Shown: in pieces, positions 31,676-42,810 of the stretch | Numbering within the stretch: the stretch's first letter is position 1 | Layout of the letters: every line of letters starts with the position of its first letter | From: Thereva unica | Lineage: Eukaryota > Arthropoda > Insecta > Diptera > Therevidae | DNA length: 64,000 bases | Assembly: GCA_949987705.1 (NCBI GenBank) | Contig: CATLJY010000887.1 | Coordinates: 62,001-126,000, forward strand | Direction: 5' to 3' | The notes under the pieces: generated by a model | The model's database searches: none | What the model saw: the letters and a program-made list of their open reading frames with translations, nothing else | What the model was told of the DNA's origin: nothing | Position numbers and translations under genes: made by a program

Positions 31676-33806
31676 CAGCGAGCACTAATAACAAGAGTGA
31701 TTAGGTAGAGCCACTGACATATAGTAATGGCAGCGAGCAATAATAATAAGAGTGATGAGCTAGAACAAATTTTCAAAAATATTTCAATGCCCTTGAGATC
31801 AGCTGATAAAAATTTCAGTAGGAGTGAAAAAGTCAAAATATCAAAGATGTAATATCTATGATAAAAGGAGGCGGAACTACTTTCACAGAATACGCAAAGT
31901 GTGTGAAAGCAAGATAAAAAATGACGGGGAAGTGACTGGAATGTGAACTGGAAATATTTTGACAGTTCTCATTTTAATGGCATCAAGATTTCAAATCAAG
32001 GTGTACGTTCTTCCATGAGTTTGTAATCTTGAGATATTGAAGTTGAAGTATAACATTTTTGATGTTAACTCACTTATGACACTCATTGTACGTCTTCTTA
32101 ATAAACACATTTTTCAATATTTTAATACTCACAATTGTTATAAATATTATTAATATTGTTATTTTAATTAAAACGTTAATTCACGTTTTTAAATCTACTC
32201 TCACTCAAATTTAATTAGTTCACTTCTATATGATAATGTAAGTCACTCTCTATGTTAATTTAAATCACTTTTATAAATCGTCTTAATAAAGACGTTTTTA
32301 AATATGCACTTTATAAGTACACTGGATAACTATAAATTAACTAAAATTGCCGATAAAATTTCGAAAAATCGCACGACTCCCGCTTTTTTTACTGACAATA
32401 CAACTGTAAGTGAAATAACAAAAATGCTGTACCAACACGAAATTTTAACGCATACATTCTCAACATTTATACCGACTACACGTGCTCCGCTTTTTTACTG
32501 ACAATACAACTGTAAGTGAAATAACAGAAATGCTGTACCAACACGAAATTTTAACGCATACATTCTCAACATTTATACCGACTACACGTGCTCTGTTCCA
32601 ATGTTACTTCCATTTGAATGTAAACATTCCAATAGGGGAAAAAAGGAACATCTTCCGTTTCTTTCATACTCCAGTGCTTTTTGCTTTTAGTGTATGACCA
32701 TCTCGCGTTTGTTTTTTTTTTTTGAGAATTTTTACTTAATATTATGGTTTATCTCTTCTTTCATATGTTTAACTCTTTTACTTGGCCTTGAGCTCTACCT
32801 AATCACTCTTGTTATTATTGCTCGCTGGTAATGGACTGCTAAATGAGCAAAATCCCATACAAAAATATGGCACCAAAAACTATTGCTGTCCCGCTCCCAC
32901 GTTAAATTCCAATGAACTTTAATCATCAGCGCATGTCAGCAATATAAACTGTATTAGATAAAAATAGACAGGTATAGTTTTTGTTCTTCTGTCTCACTCT
33001 TGAGCTATTTTGAATAGTGGGAAATAACCGTCACAGTTTTGATATAAATACATTTATTTAATGAAAAAACTGCTCATAAATAAAAATGAGTGATGGAAAT
33101 TTATTTCTATTAATTATAACAGACATCTTATTACTTATTTTCTCCTAAATTCGAAGAAAATTTTTTTGTTTACATAAAAAAGGTTTTTTATTCCTGGAGA
33201 AAAATGGTGCCATTCAGCATTGTCAATCAGCAGTCCATTACTATATGTCAGTGGGTAGAGCTCAAGGACAAGTAAAAGAGTTAAACATATGAAAGAAGAG
33301 ATTAGAAATAACATTAAGCAAAAATGTCAAAAAAATAATAACAAACGCGCGATGGAAATACATCTTATGCAAAAAATACATTATTACGAAAGAAACAGAA
33401 GATGTTCCTTGATTCCCCTACTGGAATGTTTACATTCAAATGGAAGCAAAACTGGAACAGAGCAGTAATTTGATGGGTAAACATTTCGTGTTGGTATAGC
33501 GATTTTGGCTTACGAATGCACATGTATTGTTGTTTTGGGCGTACGAATGCACTTGTATTGTCCATTAAAAAAGGCGGGAATCTTATAATATACATTCCAG
33601 CCACTTCCCCTTCATTTTTTATCTTTCTTTCACATACGCTGCGTTTAGTGGCTAAGTAATTCTGCCTTCTTTTATCATAGATATTACTTCTTTGTTCATT
33701 TTGACTTTTTCACTCCTATCGAAATTTTTATCAGCTGATTTCAAGGGCAATGAAACTATTTTAAAAATTTGTTCTAGCTCATCACTCTTGTTATTAGTGC
33801 TCGCTG
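31676..33806. mobile_element. Foldback element with CAGCGAGCA ends
   Basis: The left end CAGCGAGCACTAATAACAAG is repeated in inverse at the right end (CTTGTTATTAGTGCTCGCTG). ATACTAG is duplicated at 31,669-31,675 and 33,807-33,813. The uninterrupted motif AATATACTAGTAAAATC occurs nearby at 33,855 and 34,070 and shows what the empty site looked like. Further copies of the end lie at 31,731 (direct) and 32,800-32,827 (inverse). Large blocks are inverted copies of each other (31,740-31,960 versus 33,600-33,780; 32,590-32,680 versus 33,385-33,455). A ~105-bp tandem duplication lies at 32,380-32,590. No transposase is seen. Confidence 0.75.
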
Positions 33807-34353
33807 ATACTAGTAAAGCTCTTATACCTAGGCGTAACCCGTAGTTAGCTGCTTAGCAATATACTAGTAAAATCTTACGCCTAGATATAACCCGTAGTTA
33901 GCTATGTAGACATACTGTCCCACACTATGTAAACATTTGGCCGATACACCGACCGACTATATACCGAATTCCACTTTACACATATAGACCCCAGTAGGGT
34001 ACACCAGTAGTTCCACCGAACCCAGCTTTCGCACATGTAGCTTATAGTAGTGAGTAGATAACTACCCAACAATATACTAGTAAAATCTTACACCTAGATA
34101 TAACCCGTAGTTAGCTTTGTAGATAGACTTGCCCACACTATGTAAACATGTAACCAGATATTGTAAGCCGTTACTTAGATTTAAGATACCGAAATTGTTA
34201 GTATATAAGAACCATATTTGAATAAATAAAGAAATTTTATTTTGTAAGAAGGTGTTTGTTCTCACACGACCCTGGACAACTCGAGAGCCCCCGGCAACCC
34301 TCCCTTAAAAAAGGAGGTTAGAGAACACTTCCGACGAAACACCATTACAAAAT

Positions 34354-34960
34354 TATAAATTAATAGTCGAAAGGCATCGCCCAATTTTAAAAGTATGTAG
34401 TTTAAAATAAAATACTCAAGATTTTTTGTAGTAATTTAAGTGAGCCCACCGTTATCCTCGATTAGTTTAAATCTGTTTACTAGAATAAGCCGTTCTTAAG
34501 TTTTCATATGTGTAAACTTGAACCTATTGCACTCTTTAACAGTCCCTATGTATGTAAGATCGGATCCTTGAACAAGCTCAGCTTAGTTTGTATAGAAGAC
34601 CGCTCAGATTTGTCTGTTAAGTCAAGGCAAGCCGAAAGACCCAGAGAAGCTGAAGGGTAGATTCATCTGTCAAAGCTCATCATTCTAGAGGCAAACCTTG
34701 CCTCGTTAAATCAAATAGTGCAGCAGACATCCTTTTTCTGCACCAACAGATCTCAGGCCGTGTAGGATACAGTAGAAACCCTCTTAAAGTTGACATAACC
34801 AGCGCACACGTCCAGCGTTCGGTATATATCAGCCGAGATCAATAATCAAAGGCCCGTTTCTATAAATTGGTTGGTGCCCTGTGTCCAAATGGACCGATGA
34901 TTACAGTGGCTGAACACTGCGTGACCATGGTTTCTGCTTTTTCATTGATGTGACCCGAAA
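34354..34960. other. Unrecognised region
   Basis: Mixed composition, no frame with a recognisable domain and no repeat that I can define. Confidence 0.4.
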
Positions 34961-34963
34961 TTC

Positions 34964-35011
34964 AAACTAGTTGGGATGTGGGTTCGACCCTTTCGGTCCA
35001 CACAATCAACT
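34964..35011. repeat. 48-bp block shared with 63,643-63,690
   Basis: AAACTAGTTGGGATGTGGGT followed by TCGACCCTTTCGGTCCACAC and ATCAACT recurs at 63,643-63,690 with one mismatch. In each place a different tandem array starts just downstream. Confidence 0.85.
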
Positions 35012-35990
35012 TCCCAGTATGATGGATGTTGAATATTATGATTGGATATTTTAATAATAAATGAACAATAGGCAATATAGAATATATGTATAATACCGAG
35101 AATTTGTCACAATTGTTTATCAATATTTTCGCTAAAATGTCAAACTAAATGTGCGCACTTACAAGATTAGGATGACGAAAATGTATATAAAATTGATGTA
35201 TTAATGTTTTTCGGCACCTCAATGAAGTCGATATAGTTTTTAGTTCGCGCGGTATCGTGCAGGTACAAAAATCACTTAAATCATTTAAACCAAAAAACCG
35301 CTGGACCGAATATTATAAAAATCTTTTCAGATTATATTGTCGCTAACACGCTTCGAACGGTACCTCAAGTAAGTCAATATCTTTCATGGTTCGGGCGATA
35401 TCGTGCAGGTACAAAAATCACTTACGCCGCTTAAACAAAAAAAACGGCTCGACCGAATTTTATGAAAATCTTTTCAGATCTGGTTAATACTCTTCGAACG
35501 GCACGTCAACTAAGTCGATATCTTTTATAGTTCGCGCGATATCGTGCAGGTACAAAAATCACTTAAGTCATTTAAACCAAAAACCCGCTGGACCGAATAT
35601 TATAAAAATCTTTTCAGATTATATTATCGCTAATACGCTTCGAACGGCACCTCAAGTAAGTCAATATCTTTCGTGGTTCGGGCGATATCGTGCAGGTACA
35701 AAAATCACTTACATCGCTTAAACAAAAAAACGGCTGGACCGAATTTCATAAAAATCTTTTCAGATCATATTTCGGTTAATACGCTTCGAACGACACCTCA
35801 ACGAAGTCGATATCAGTTTTGGTTCGCGCGATATCGTGCAGGAAAAATGGCCACATCCGTACGCACACACACATACTTCCTCCCAATTTTTTGCTTAAAA
35901 TGCTCCTGGGACCTTGAAAGATGAAAATACGTTGAAATTTTCGATTTCGATTTTCGGACCGATTACAATAACTTCCTATACTGGGAAGTT
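35008..35990. mobile_element. Satellite-bearing element with AACTTCCCAGTAT ends
   Basis: AACTTCCCAGTAT at 35,008-35,020 and its inverse ATACTGGGAAGTT at 35,978-35,990 bracket a tandem array. No clear target duplication is seen. The arrangement of short inverted ends around a satellite resembles non-autonomous Helitron-like or Helentron-like elements. The class is not settled. Confidence 0.5.
35200..35850. repeat. ~145-bp tandem repeat, five copies, alternating variants
   Basis: The marker GATATCGTGCAGG recurs at about 35,251, 35,397, 35,538, 35,684 and 35,830. The first four alternate between TTCGCGCG and TTCGGGCG versions, giving an A-B-A-B dimeric order of about 287-290 bp. Each unit has CGCTGGACCGAAT-type text, AAATCTTTTCAGAT and CTTCGAACGGCACCTCAA. 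Confidence 0.87.
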
Positions 35991-36535
35991 AACAAGTCCA
36001 ACCCGATTAAGAATTTCCAGCTCATCAACTCGCTGCCAGCCCTAAACTAGTTTCAGTTACAAAAGCCAGGGTATGCTGCATTCACACTGGGCCCTATTCT
36101 AGTTGTCGAAGTGAGATCTGTCACTCACTACCAATAGTCGTCACATCACCACGAAATTGTTATTCTTGTTGTCGACAGCGTCGCTGGTGACACGGCTGCG
36201 AGGAATGTTCTGAAATGAAACACATTTGTGTGCTTTCAAAATGTCATTTGACATTTGTCTGCGGTTCGTTGAATAATTAAATAATATTTAATAAATAACT
36301 TGTGTCTAATAAAAATACAGAAGTTTAATAAAACAATAACCAATAATATAAAAAAAAGAATATAGTGGACTACAAATGTTTTCTGAACTTGTAATAACAA
36401 AGCATGTACAATAAATTTTAATAAAACTGGAATAACTTCAATAAACTGTTTCTAAGTTTTAAGTTTAATAAATAGAAATGAGCTCATTGGTTTTCCGATT
36501 TGGAGAGTGAAAGTATAGTGAAAATGAGGAAATGA

Positions 36536-37084
36536 AAAATTTGCGCGTTAAACGATTTCATATTCGAAATAGATCTAATCCTTTAGATCTTCCTGATAGA
36601 GTGTGAGTTAGAAATTGATTAATTTATTTGAAAATACATATACTACTATTAATTCAAATTATAGTTTTGTAGGATATTTCAGAATAACAAAAGAAGTGTT
36701 TGCATACTTGCTAAATATAAAAATTGGACATTAATTCATTTCAGAATATCGAAGAAATTGAAACTTCTTAACTTTAAACTGTGGTATTCCAAAATACAAT
36801 GACATTGTAAATTCTGTAGAACATTGTATGAGTAAATTGAATCGAAACTGTTTGCTGTTTTCTATTCCGTTCAAACTCGACTCCATTACGCGCCAAGAAA
36901 AGCAACAAAAATTATTAACGTATGTTGTGCTCTGCACAATATACGTCTACATTTTAATATAGAAAATGACCCAATAGCAACTATTGATGTATTAGAAGAA
37001 ACAGACAGCTTAAGTTCAGCGATAGACGAAGGGGAGGACGCTGCTTTAATAAGAACACAAATAATGAACGCTATTTTCAATTAA
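36536..37084 (+). pseudogene. Harbinger transposase, internally deleted
   Basis: The first exon gives NLRVKRFHIRNRSNPLDLPD, the N-terminal R-x-x-R-x-R-x-N-P motif of Harbinger transposases. A GT-AG intron at about 36,603-36,672 (GTGAGT ... TTTTGTAG) leads to YFRITKEVFAYLLNIK, the helix usually next to it. The DDE core is then deleted. The C-terminus resumes near 36,885 as LHYAPRKATKIINVCCALHN and runs to a TAA at 37,082-37,084. K-I-I-N-x-C-C-A-L-H-N is a strongly conserved closing motif of the DDE_Tnp_4 family. Only the two ends of the gene remain, so it cannot catalyse transposition. Confidence 0.8.
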
Positions 37085-37191
37085 ATAAAAAGACATTTTT
37101 GTAAAAAATAATTCTTTTTTTTTTCATTAAAAGTAAAAAAAACAAATCACATTTCTTATGGAACCTTAAATAAAACTCAATTCTTATGAAG

Positions 37192-37398
37192 TCACTCTGA
37201 AGTATTTCTAATTGGCGGACCTAAACTATTTAATTTATCTTTTAAATTTTCCCATAAGGGCCTATAATTTTCTCCACGAGCCGAACTTTCTGCGATTTTC
37301 AATCCCTTTGCAATAAAGGGATTCTTCACCATGAAGTCTATTAAAGCTTCAAATTGTTTTTTTGTAGTAATTTTCACGCTAAAAGACACAGTAATCAT
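37192..37398 (-). pseudogene. Myb/SANT-like DNA-binding protein of the Harbinger element (N-terminal part)
   Basis: 68 codons ending in a stop. TTKKQFEALIDFMVKNPFIAKG is followed by a loop, then YRPLWENLKDKLNSLGPP. E-Q-F-E-x-L-x-x-F-x-E-x-x-P-x-x-A-K-G, then W-E-x-L-x-x-x-L-N-S-L-G-P-P, is the Myb/SANT-like domain of the second Harbinger ORF, a protein that helps the transposase bind its ends. The usual W-x-K-V-W segment is missing because the frame ends just after the GPP motif. It converges on the transposase gene with about 100 bp between them. Truncated, so probably inactive. Confidence 0.72.
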
Positions 37399-37734
37399 TT
37401 TATTTTTAAATAAAATTACTTAAATTTGTTTAACTTGCCTTTTTCCCGCTTCCATTTTATATCAGAAACTTTCCTCACTTACAAATGTCTTTCTTTCTTT
37501 CTTTCAATTTATTCGACTTCATATACCATTACAAAAAGAAACAATTCAACTTATAATAACTTGTTTTACAATTATTAATGGACTATAATGTTCAGTCCAT
37601 TTGACTTAATTTATTTTAATACAGCCGAGCTTTATGCGATAACTATAATTTATTCAGCGCATTTGCGACTGATGCGCCTTAGTATTCATAACATTCCCTC
37701 AGTGGGGTAAAAGGCTTATGTCTAACCTAACCTA

Positions 37735-38695
37735 AAGAAAACGTCATCTAAAAATGACGAGTGTATTAGAGCGGATGCTCCGTACCAAGCCCTCTCCATT
37801 ACAGGCCATGAAGTTCTCTCTTCAACTAATCCAACCATAGCTGAAGTCGGTCCACAAAATCTGACATTTGGTTAGAATAAACATGGCGCGGAATAGGCTC
37901 GGGATTGTTTTCGTTATATTTTTGTGATAAAAAGTGGAAAAGTAAGTTATTACTTTAAACTATACATGGATTATCAGTGGTTAGTTCTTTAGTGATTTAA
38001 TAAGAAAAAATTAAAAAAAATAGTGATTTAGTGAGTTTTAAGTGTGTTAATTGTTGAGGTGATCAATTTATTTTACTTTCGCGGTGTTTTTTTCGGGTTT
38101 ATTAAGGAAAAATATTCTGATTATTTAATTAAAAGTGATTTTAAAGTCATTAAATAATTTATTATGGAATTATTATTAAACATATAAGTGCAGAAAAGTG
38201 TGAAAGGACAAGTGAATAAGAAAAGTGTTTTTCTACACCTATATTTTTAATACTAATTACATAATATATGTATTAATCACTTTAAAATCACTTGTAATCC
38301 CATAACTAAACAAAACATTAAATTTTCAACTTTTTTTTCGTAAATAAACATGAAAAAACACCGTGAATGTAAAAACAGTTGTTCGCCTTAACAATTAAAA
38401 CACTTAAAAGACACTTAATCACTAAATTATTTTTATTTTTTTTTTAATTAAATCACTAATAAACTATTCACTGGTAAATCCAAGTGCAGTTAAAAGTGTT
38501 AAAATACAATATTTTATCACTTTTTACTGCAAAACTATAACCAAAACGTTCCCGAACTTATTCCGCGCCATGTTTATTCCGCTCTCTCCGGTGAATTTTT
38601 GGACCGGGTTGACCACCATGAAAAACTCTCCTTCGGGGCCTGTAGTTGAGAGGGTCTTGTCCGTACACAAGAGCTGACGTTTTCTATCACAGTGT
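37735..38695. repeat. ~950-bp foldback (hairpin) element
   Basis: AATAAACATGGCGCGGAATA at about 37,877 is repeated in inverse at 38,560-38,578. The arms extend outwards (GAAAACGTCA, ACAGGCC, CTCTC.TCAACT, GGTCCA.AAA) and inwards (AAACACTTAA, TTAGTGATTTAAT, TTTAAAGTGATT) to near the centre at about 38,200. Nearly the whole unit folds on itself. No coding. Confidence 0.75.
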
Positions 38696-38894
38696 AAAAA
38701 TGTATTTGATATCAGACTTTCTTTATGTATTAAATTATAGGGTAGTATGCCCTATACATGACATGTTAAATTTTTTTTTTTTTATATATATATACTCAAT
38801 AAGACATATTTAATAATACATGTAAGCATAGGCCTCAGATATAATGGAGGATATGTTTACATGTATAATTAAGTTAGTAAAAAGAATTACATCC

Positions 38895-39505
38895 TTAAAT
38901 TCTTAATGTATACATGAATAGAATAATTTGGAATTTTTCTTTTATTTTTAATTACATTTTCTTTTTGCTCTACTAATTTATAGTTATTCAATACAGCGAT
39001 TATATATTGAAAAATCACATTCATTAGACACATTTGTTGTTTTTGAGAGATATGAACTTCAATGATTGAAGTTATAGTGTACATATGGACAAATTTTTTC
39101 TTTTCCTTTTAATTGAATTTTCCTATTACTTAACCACTTTATAGGAATATGGTTATTCAAAACAACTATTATATATTGAAAGAAATCAAATTCAGTAAAT
39201 ACATTTGTTGTTATTGAGAGACATGAACCTCAATAGTTGAGGTTATTGGGTATATATTGACAATTTTTCTTTTCCTTTTAATTGAATTTTCCTATTACTT
39301 AACCACTTTATAGGAATATGGTTATTCAAAACAACTATTATATATTAAAAGAAATCAAATTCAGTAAATACATTTGTTGTTATTGAGAGACATGAACCTC
39401 AATAGTTGAGGTTATTGGGTATATATTGACAATTTTTCTTTTCTTTTTAATTGAAATTTTCCTATTACTTAACCACTTTATAGGAATATGGTTATTTCTC
39501 CATTA
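38895..39505. repeat. ~170-bp tandem repeat, about 3.5 copies
   Basis: TCCTATTACTTAACCACTTT recurs at about 39,121, 39,290 and 39,460. The second and third units are nearly identical and the first is diverged. It is AT-rich, with TTTGTTGTTATTGAGAGACA and CTCAATAGTTGAGGTTATTG inverted-repeat cores. Confidence 0.87.
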
Positions 39506-39682
39506 CATAATTAATTTTATTGTATATTTTCCAATCGTTTATTTCTTTTAAGATACTTATTTATTTCACTTAAGCCCCTAACTTATTTTTAGTATAACCT
39601 TTCGGATCGAAATTAACTCCATTACTTCACAGTTGGTACTGTTTTATATCATCGTGTATGATATCTGTCATCTAGGACGCCG

Positions 39683-41031
39683 CACAGTGGGTTATCTTTA
39701 ATAATCTAGCGGGACAAAAATGTTTCACATAGTTATTTTTATTAAACTACTGAATGTCAAATATGGATTCTCTACTAGTCATAAGAGAGAGAACAAGCAT
39801 TATTATCTTCTCCTTATTGACAGAAAGAGCGCAGAGAAGGAAACAAAGTCGATGTAAGCCAAAGATCCTCAGTTGTAGTCGAGATCCACTCGAAGAATCT
39901 TGTATTGTATATCAGGTGTGTGTTGTTAATATAAACTTAAGTATTTTTTAGTAGTAATATAATAAAGTAATATAAACTTAAGTATTTTTTAGTAGTTATG
40001 GCAATGGGTGAACATTCTTCAGGTACGTCAGTATCAATATTTAAGTTTCGAATTTTTGGTAAAAATAATAATTGCTTAAAAACGTTTCTCTGCTAAGTTC
40101 TATTAATAATTATTAGGTTATAACTTTTGTGGAACCTGATAGAACCTCACAATTAATGCATTATTTTAAAATTTAATTGTTCTAAAATACAGAAATTCAG
40201 GTTTCAGCTGCTACTACTTGCTACACATGAATTTATACAGCTAAATCCAAAAACATGCACTATTTCAACATCACTTTATTTCGTAATTTGTAATTATCCT
40301 AAAGAACTTACAGCGTTAATGTAGTTTAGATATTTATTATGAATGTTTTTGAAAATTTAAAAAATAGAATGAAACTCTTACAGATTTGGGACAATTCTTC
40401 GGACCCTATCCTCTGGAATATCAATAAATAATTTAGCATTCGAGAAATATACCCTCAGCACTGCTAAATTGTATGTGGATCTATATGGATGGTATCCAAT
40501 GCCAGTCACTGTGCACAAAATTTTGATTCATGGTGCATCCATAGTGAAACATTTTTTACTACCTATCGGCCAGCTGTCCGAAGATGTCCAGGAAACAAGA
40601 CACAAGGAATTAAAACGATTTCGTGAAATCACACAAGAAAATGTTCACGCAAGAATACGAATAGGGATATATTAAACAGCCTCCTCATATCTTCCGACCC
40701 AGTTATCACCAGCCTTCGACCACTACCACCACTTAGTTCTAAAGATTATGGACCTGTGAAGGAGCTACTAAACCTGCCTCATGATATCTCGCAAGATGAT
40801 GTGAACAATGAGACTGATCTGGACAGTAGTGATAGTGAAACTGAATTGTCTGTGGCCCTGAATGACTTATCGATGTAAATAAATACAAGCCGTGTAAATA
40901 CTCTTGTAAGAAGGCTTATTTCTTGTTGTTTTTAGTTTTTAGTAAATATCTTTAGTGTAAACATAATGGGCTAAATTTATTTCCACTTCCCTCATTTTTG
41001 TCTAGCTAGATTACGTATTTGACCCACTGTG
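39683..41031 (+). mobile_element. Transib DNA transposon
   Basis: The left end CACAGTGGGTTATC pairs with the inverse of the right end (CACAGTGGGTCAAATAC), and the similarity continues inside as AATCTAGC and GACAAAAATG. CGCCG is duplicated at 39,678-39,682 and 41,032-41,036. A CACWRTG start with a 5-bp CGNCG-like duplication is the Transib signature. The 1.35-kb body encodes the C-terminal part of a transposase at 40,420-40,878. Shorter than an autonomous copy, so internally deleted. Confidence 0.88.
40420..40878 (+). pseudogene. Transib (RAG1-related) transposase C-terminal remnant
   Basis: The frame through 40,675 has TAKLYVDLYGWYPMPVTVHK, then ILIHGASIV, LLPIGQLSEDVQETRHKELK and RFRE. After a frameshift near 40,660 it continues DILNSLLISSDPVITSLRPL and ends with an acidic tail and TAA at 40,876-40,878. 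The V-H-K-x-L-x-H-G...P-I-G-x-L-S-E-x-x-x-E-x-x-(N/H)-K-x-x-K-x-F-R order matches the last catalytic segment of Transib transposases and of vertebrate RAG1, where the acidic residue of this segment completes the active site. The two earlier catalytic aspartates are not present. Flanking Transib ends support the family. Confidence 0.78.
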
Positions 41032-41658
41032 CGCCGCCATCCTGCACATGTTAATCCCCTGCTTCAAGAAAATCCTCAAATATTGGACGAATCCAGTGAC
41101 CCATAATTATGTAGTTCATTTATTTGATAGATCAAATACCATCGGTAGCGATCCATATTCAATTATATTAAACTTCTTTGTGGTTTTAAATATTAATGAT
41201 TTAAGAGGTGATCCCTCATTTTTTTTTTTTTATAAAATCCTTTATTAATTTATTTTGCTAGTTTTATTTGAGTCCATTATTAGCATTAAGCTTTACTAAC
41301 ACTTCACTGATTAATAAATATTATTTAAACTAATAACTAAATATATTATATGGCTTACAAGTTTCCATTTTAATTTTTATTTTGCGGCGCAGCCGCAGCT
41401 GCACGTCCGCCTCGTACCGTGTCTGTCAGCAACCTCCACTTACAAATGTCAAGTGAGATAAATCCACTCTGAATTCGCCGTTTGTCTATCTACAGTGACA
41501 ACCAAAATTCGCCCAAAATCACTCAGATTGACAAATGTCACTTTTTTAAAGAACCAGAATTCCATTTTCGCCCCACTTCGCCATTTCTCAGCAAAAGTGA
41601 CAACCAGAATAAGGGCCACTAAAACTGGGACTCTCGCAGCAAATTTTGGCATCTACAC

Positions 41659-41754
41659 TAGTGATGAGCAAAAGGTCTTTCAGCCTTGGTCTTGCAGTGG
41701 TGTTTTGTCTTGCACATTTAGCAAGTCCAAGACAAGACTTTTTGCTCATCACTA
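41659..41754. mobile_element. Tiny foldback MITE, TAGTGATGAGCAAAA ends
   Basis: TAGTGATGAGCAAAA at the left and TTTTGCTCATCACTA at the right are exact inverses. The 96-bp unit also has repeated GTCTTG/CAAGAC inside. The ends are hAT-like, but I see no 8-bp duplication. Confidence 0.6.
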
Positions 41755-42597
41755 ATAAGCACCACCCGGAATTGTGCGAATTTGATGCGAGTTATCCTAA
41801 AGCCATCTCGGGAAAAATTTCCCAGTAGGGAATGGAACTACTGTAAAAAGTACTTCAAGTACTTCTGCAGAAGTAGTCCAGTATCTCCACCCAGTACAAA
41901 AAAGACATTACATTAACACGGCGATTTTCGATAGAATGTGTTTTGGAAGTTCTTATGCCATGCCTATTGTAAATTTATGTAAGTTAGTTAAGAGAGGGGT
42001 TGGGAATGGTTGGAATTATATTTTTTTTTTAATCTTCTATCTATATAAATAAAGCAGAGCCCGCTGTCATTCCGTCTGTTTGTCCAGGATAAACGCAAAA
42101 AGTCCTGCACTGATTATATTAATTTTCTCCAAATATATCAAAAATAACCTAACTTAGATTATAGGCTATTTAAATTTCTAATATTTAGTCCCTAAAAGAA
42201 ATTATTAATAACTTTTACTTCGTAGGCGAGGGGGTTGGTGGAGGAATATTTTTGTTTACATATGAAAAGTCGGTTGTGAGATTAGGTTTCATATTTTACC
42301 CAAGTCTCAATAGTACCAAAAAGTTGCTCATTATTTTAACCAATAACCAAAAATTGCTCAAATTTCTCTAAAGAAGAACAAGAATATGTTATTATTCATG
42401 AAAACTTAAATAATAATAGAATAGTGAAAAAGGCATAAATTAAAATAAATTATTATTCACTTTAGAATTTGGATGCGACAAATTCGAAATAGAAGTTTGA
42501 TCGCTAATTTTACCTCAAATAGAGGGCCATCTTTCGATCGGTAGATTATTAAAAAACCTTCAATAACATTTCCAATGGGATTTTCTCTAGACTATTA

Positions 42598-42810
42598 CCT
42601 AGTTTATAGCAGAAAAATTAAATCGATTTAACTCAAAGTTACGTCAAAATTTCGAATTAGCGTATAAACGGGTATTAAATACATTCATATAACTGTGGCT
42701 TAAGCCGAAACATTTCGGTTTAAGCCATAATCCGAATTACCTCGTTTATAGGATTAAAAGTTTTGGATGATCCATAATTCGAATTATTTTTGGAGTAGCT
42801 ATAAACTAGG
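42598..42810. mobile_element. 213-bp foldback MITE, TA flanks
   Basis: CCTAGTTTATAGC at the left and GCTATAAACTAGG at the right, with TA on both sides (42,596-42,597; 42,811-42,812). Internally TGGCTTAAGCCGAAA and TTTCGGTTTAAGCCA form a hairpin near 42,700. Tc1/mariner-like by the TA; no coding. Confidence 0.62.

Larger units (their letters stand above)
31065..34349 (+). mobile_element. Solo-LTR-like unit with AAAT duplication, split by a foldback element
   Basis: It starts TGTAACGAACC and ends CATTACA, giving TG...CA ends. AAAT is duplicated at 31,061-31,064 and 34,350-34,353. A TATA-like CTATAAAATAAACGG lies near 31,218 and an AATAAATAAAG polyadenylation signal near 34,225. Without the 2.1-kb insert, the unit is about 1.15 kb. 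It has no internal gag/pol and no second LTR copy that I can find, so it is best read as a solo LTR. It contains stem-forming GC-rich repeats (31,300-31,610) and repeated ATATACTAGTAAAATCTTAC segments (33,855, 34,070). Confidence 0.65.
36089..41617 (+). mobile_element. Decayed PIF/Harbinger element with remnants of both genes
   Basis: The left end GGGCCCTATTCTAGTTGTC pairs with the inverse of the right end (GGCCCTTATTCTGGTTGTC). ACT flanks both sides, which is not the usual TWA and may be chance. Inside lie a plus-strand transposase remnant (36,536-37,084) and, tail to tail with it, a minus-strand Myb/SANT-like ORF (37,192-37,398), the two-gene set of autonomous Harbinger elements. The remaining length is insertions: a ~0.95-kb hairpin, a ~170-bp tandem array and a Transib. 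Confidence 0.68.

Noticed and set aside
31262..31694. Overlapping frames with repeated SDRTPRQGLG-like units
   Set aside because: Translations of the GC-rich hairpin repeats in the LTR-like unit, open in competing frames.
34975..35000. GTGGGTTCGACCC as a tRNA gene B box
   Set aside because: No A box, acceptor stem or anticodon arm could be built around it; the same block is a dispersed repeat.
37712..37735. TAACCTAACCTAA, reminiscent of the insect telomere repeat TTAGG
   Set aside because: Only two partial units; isolated occurrences such as AACCTAACCTGC near 53,535 show that it is common background.
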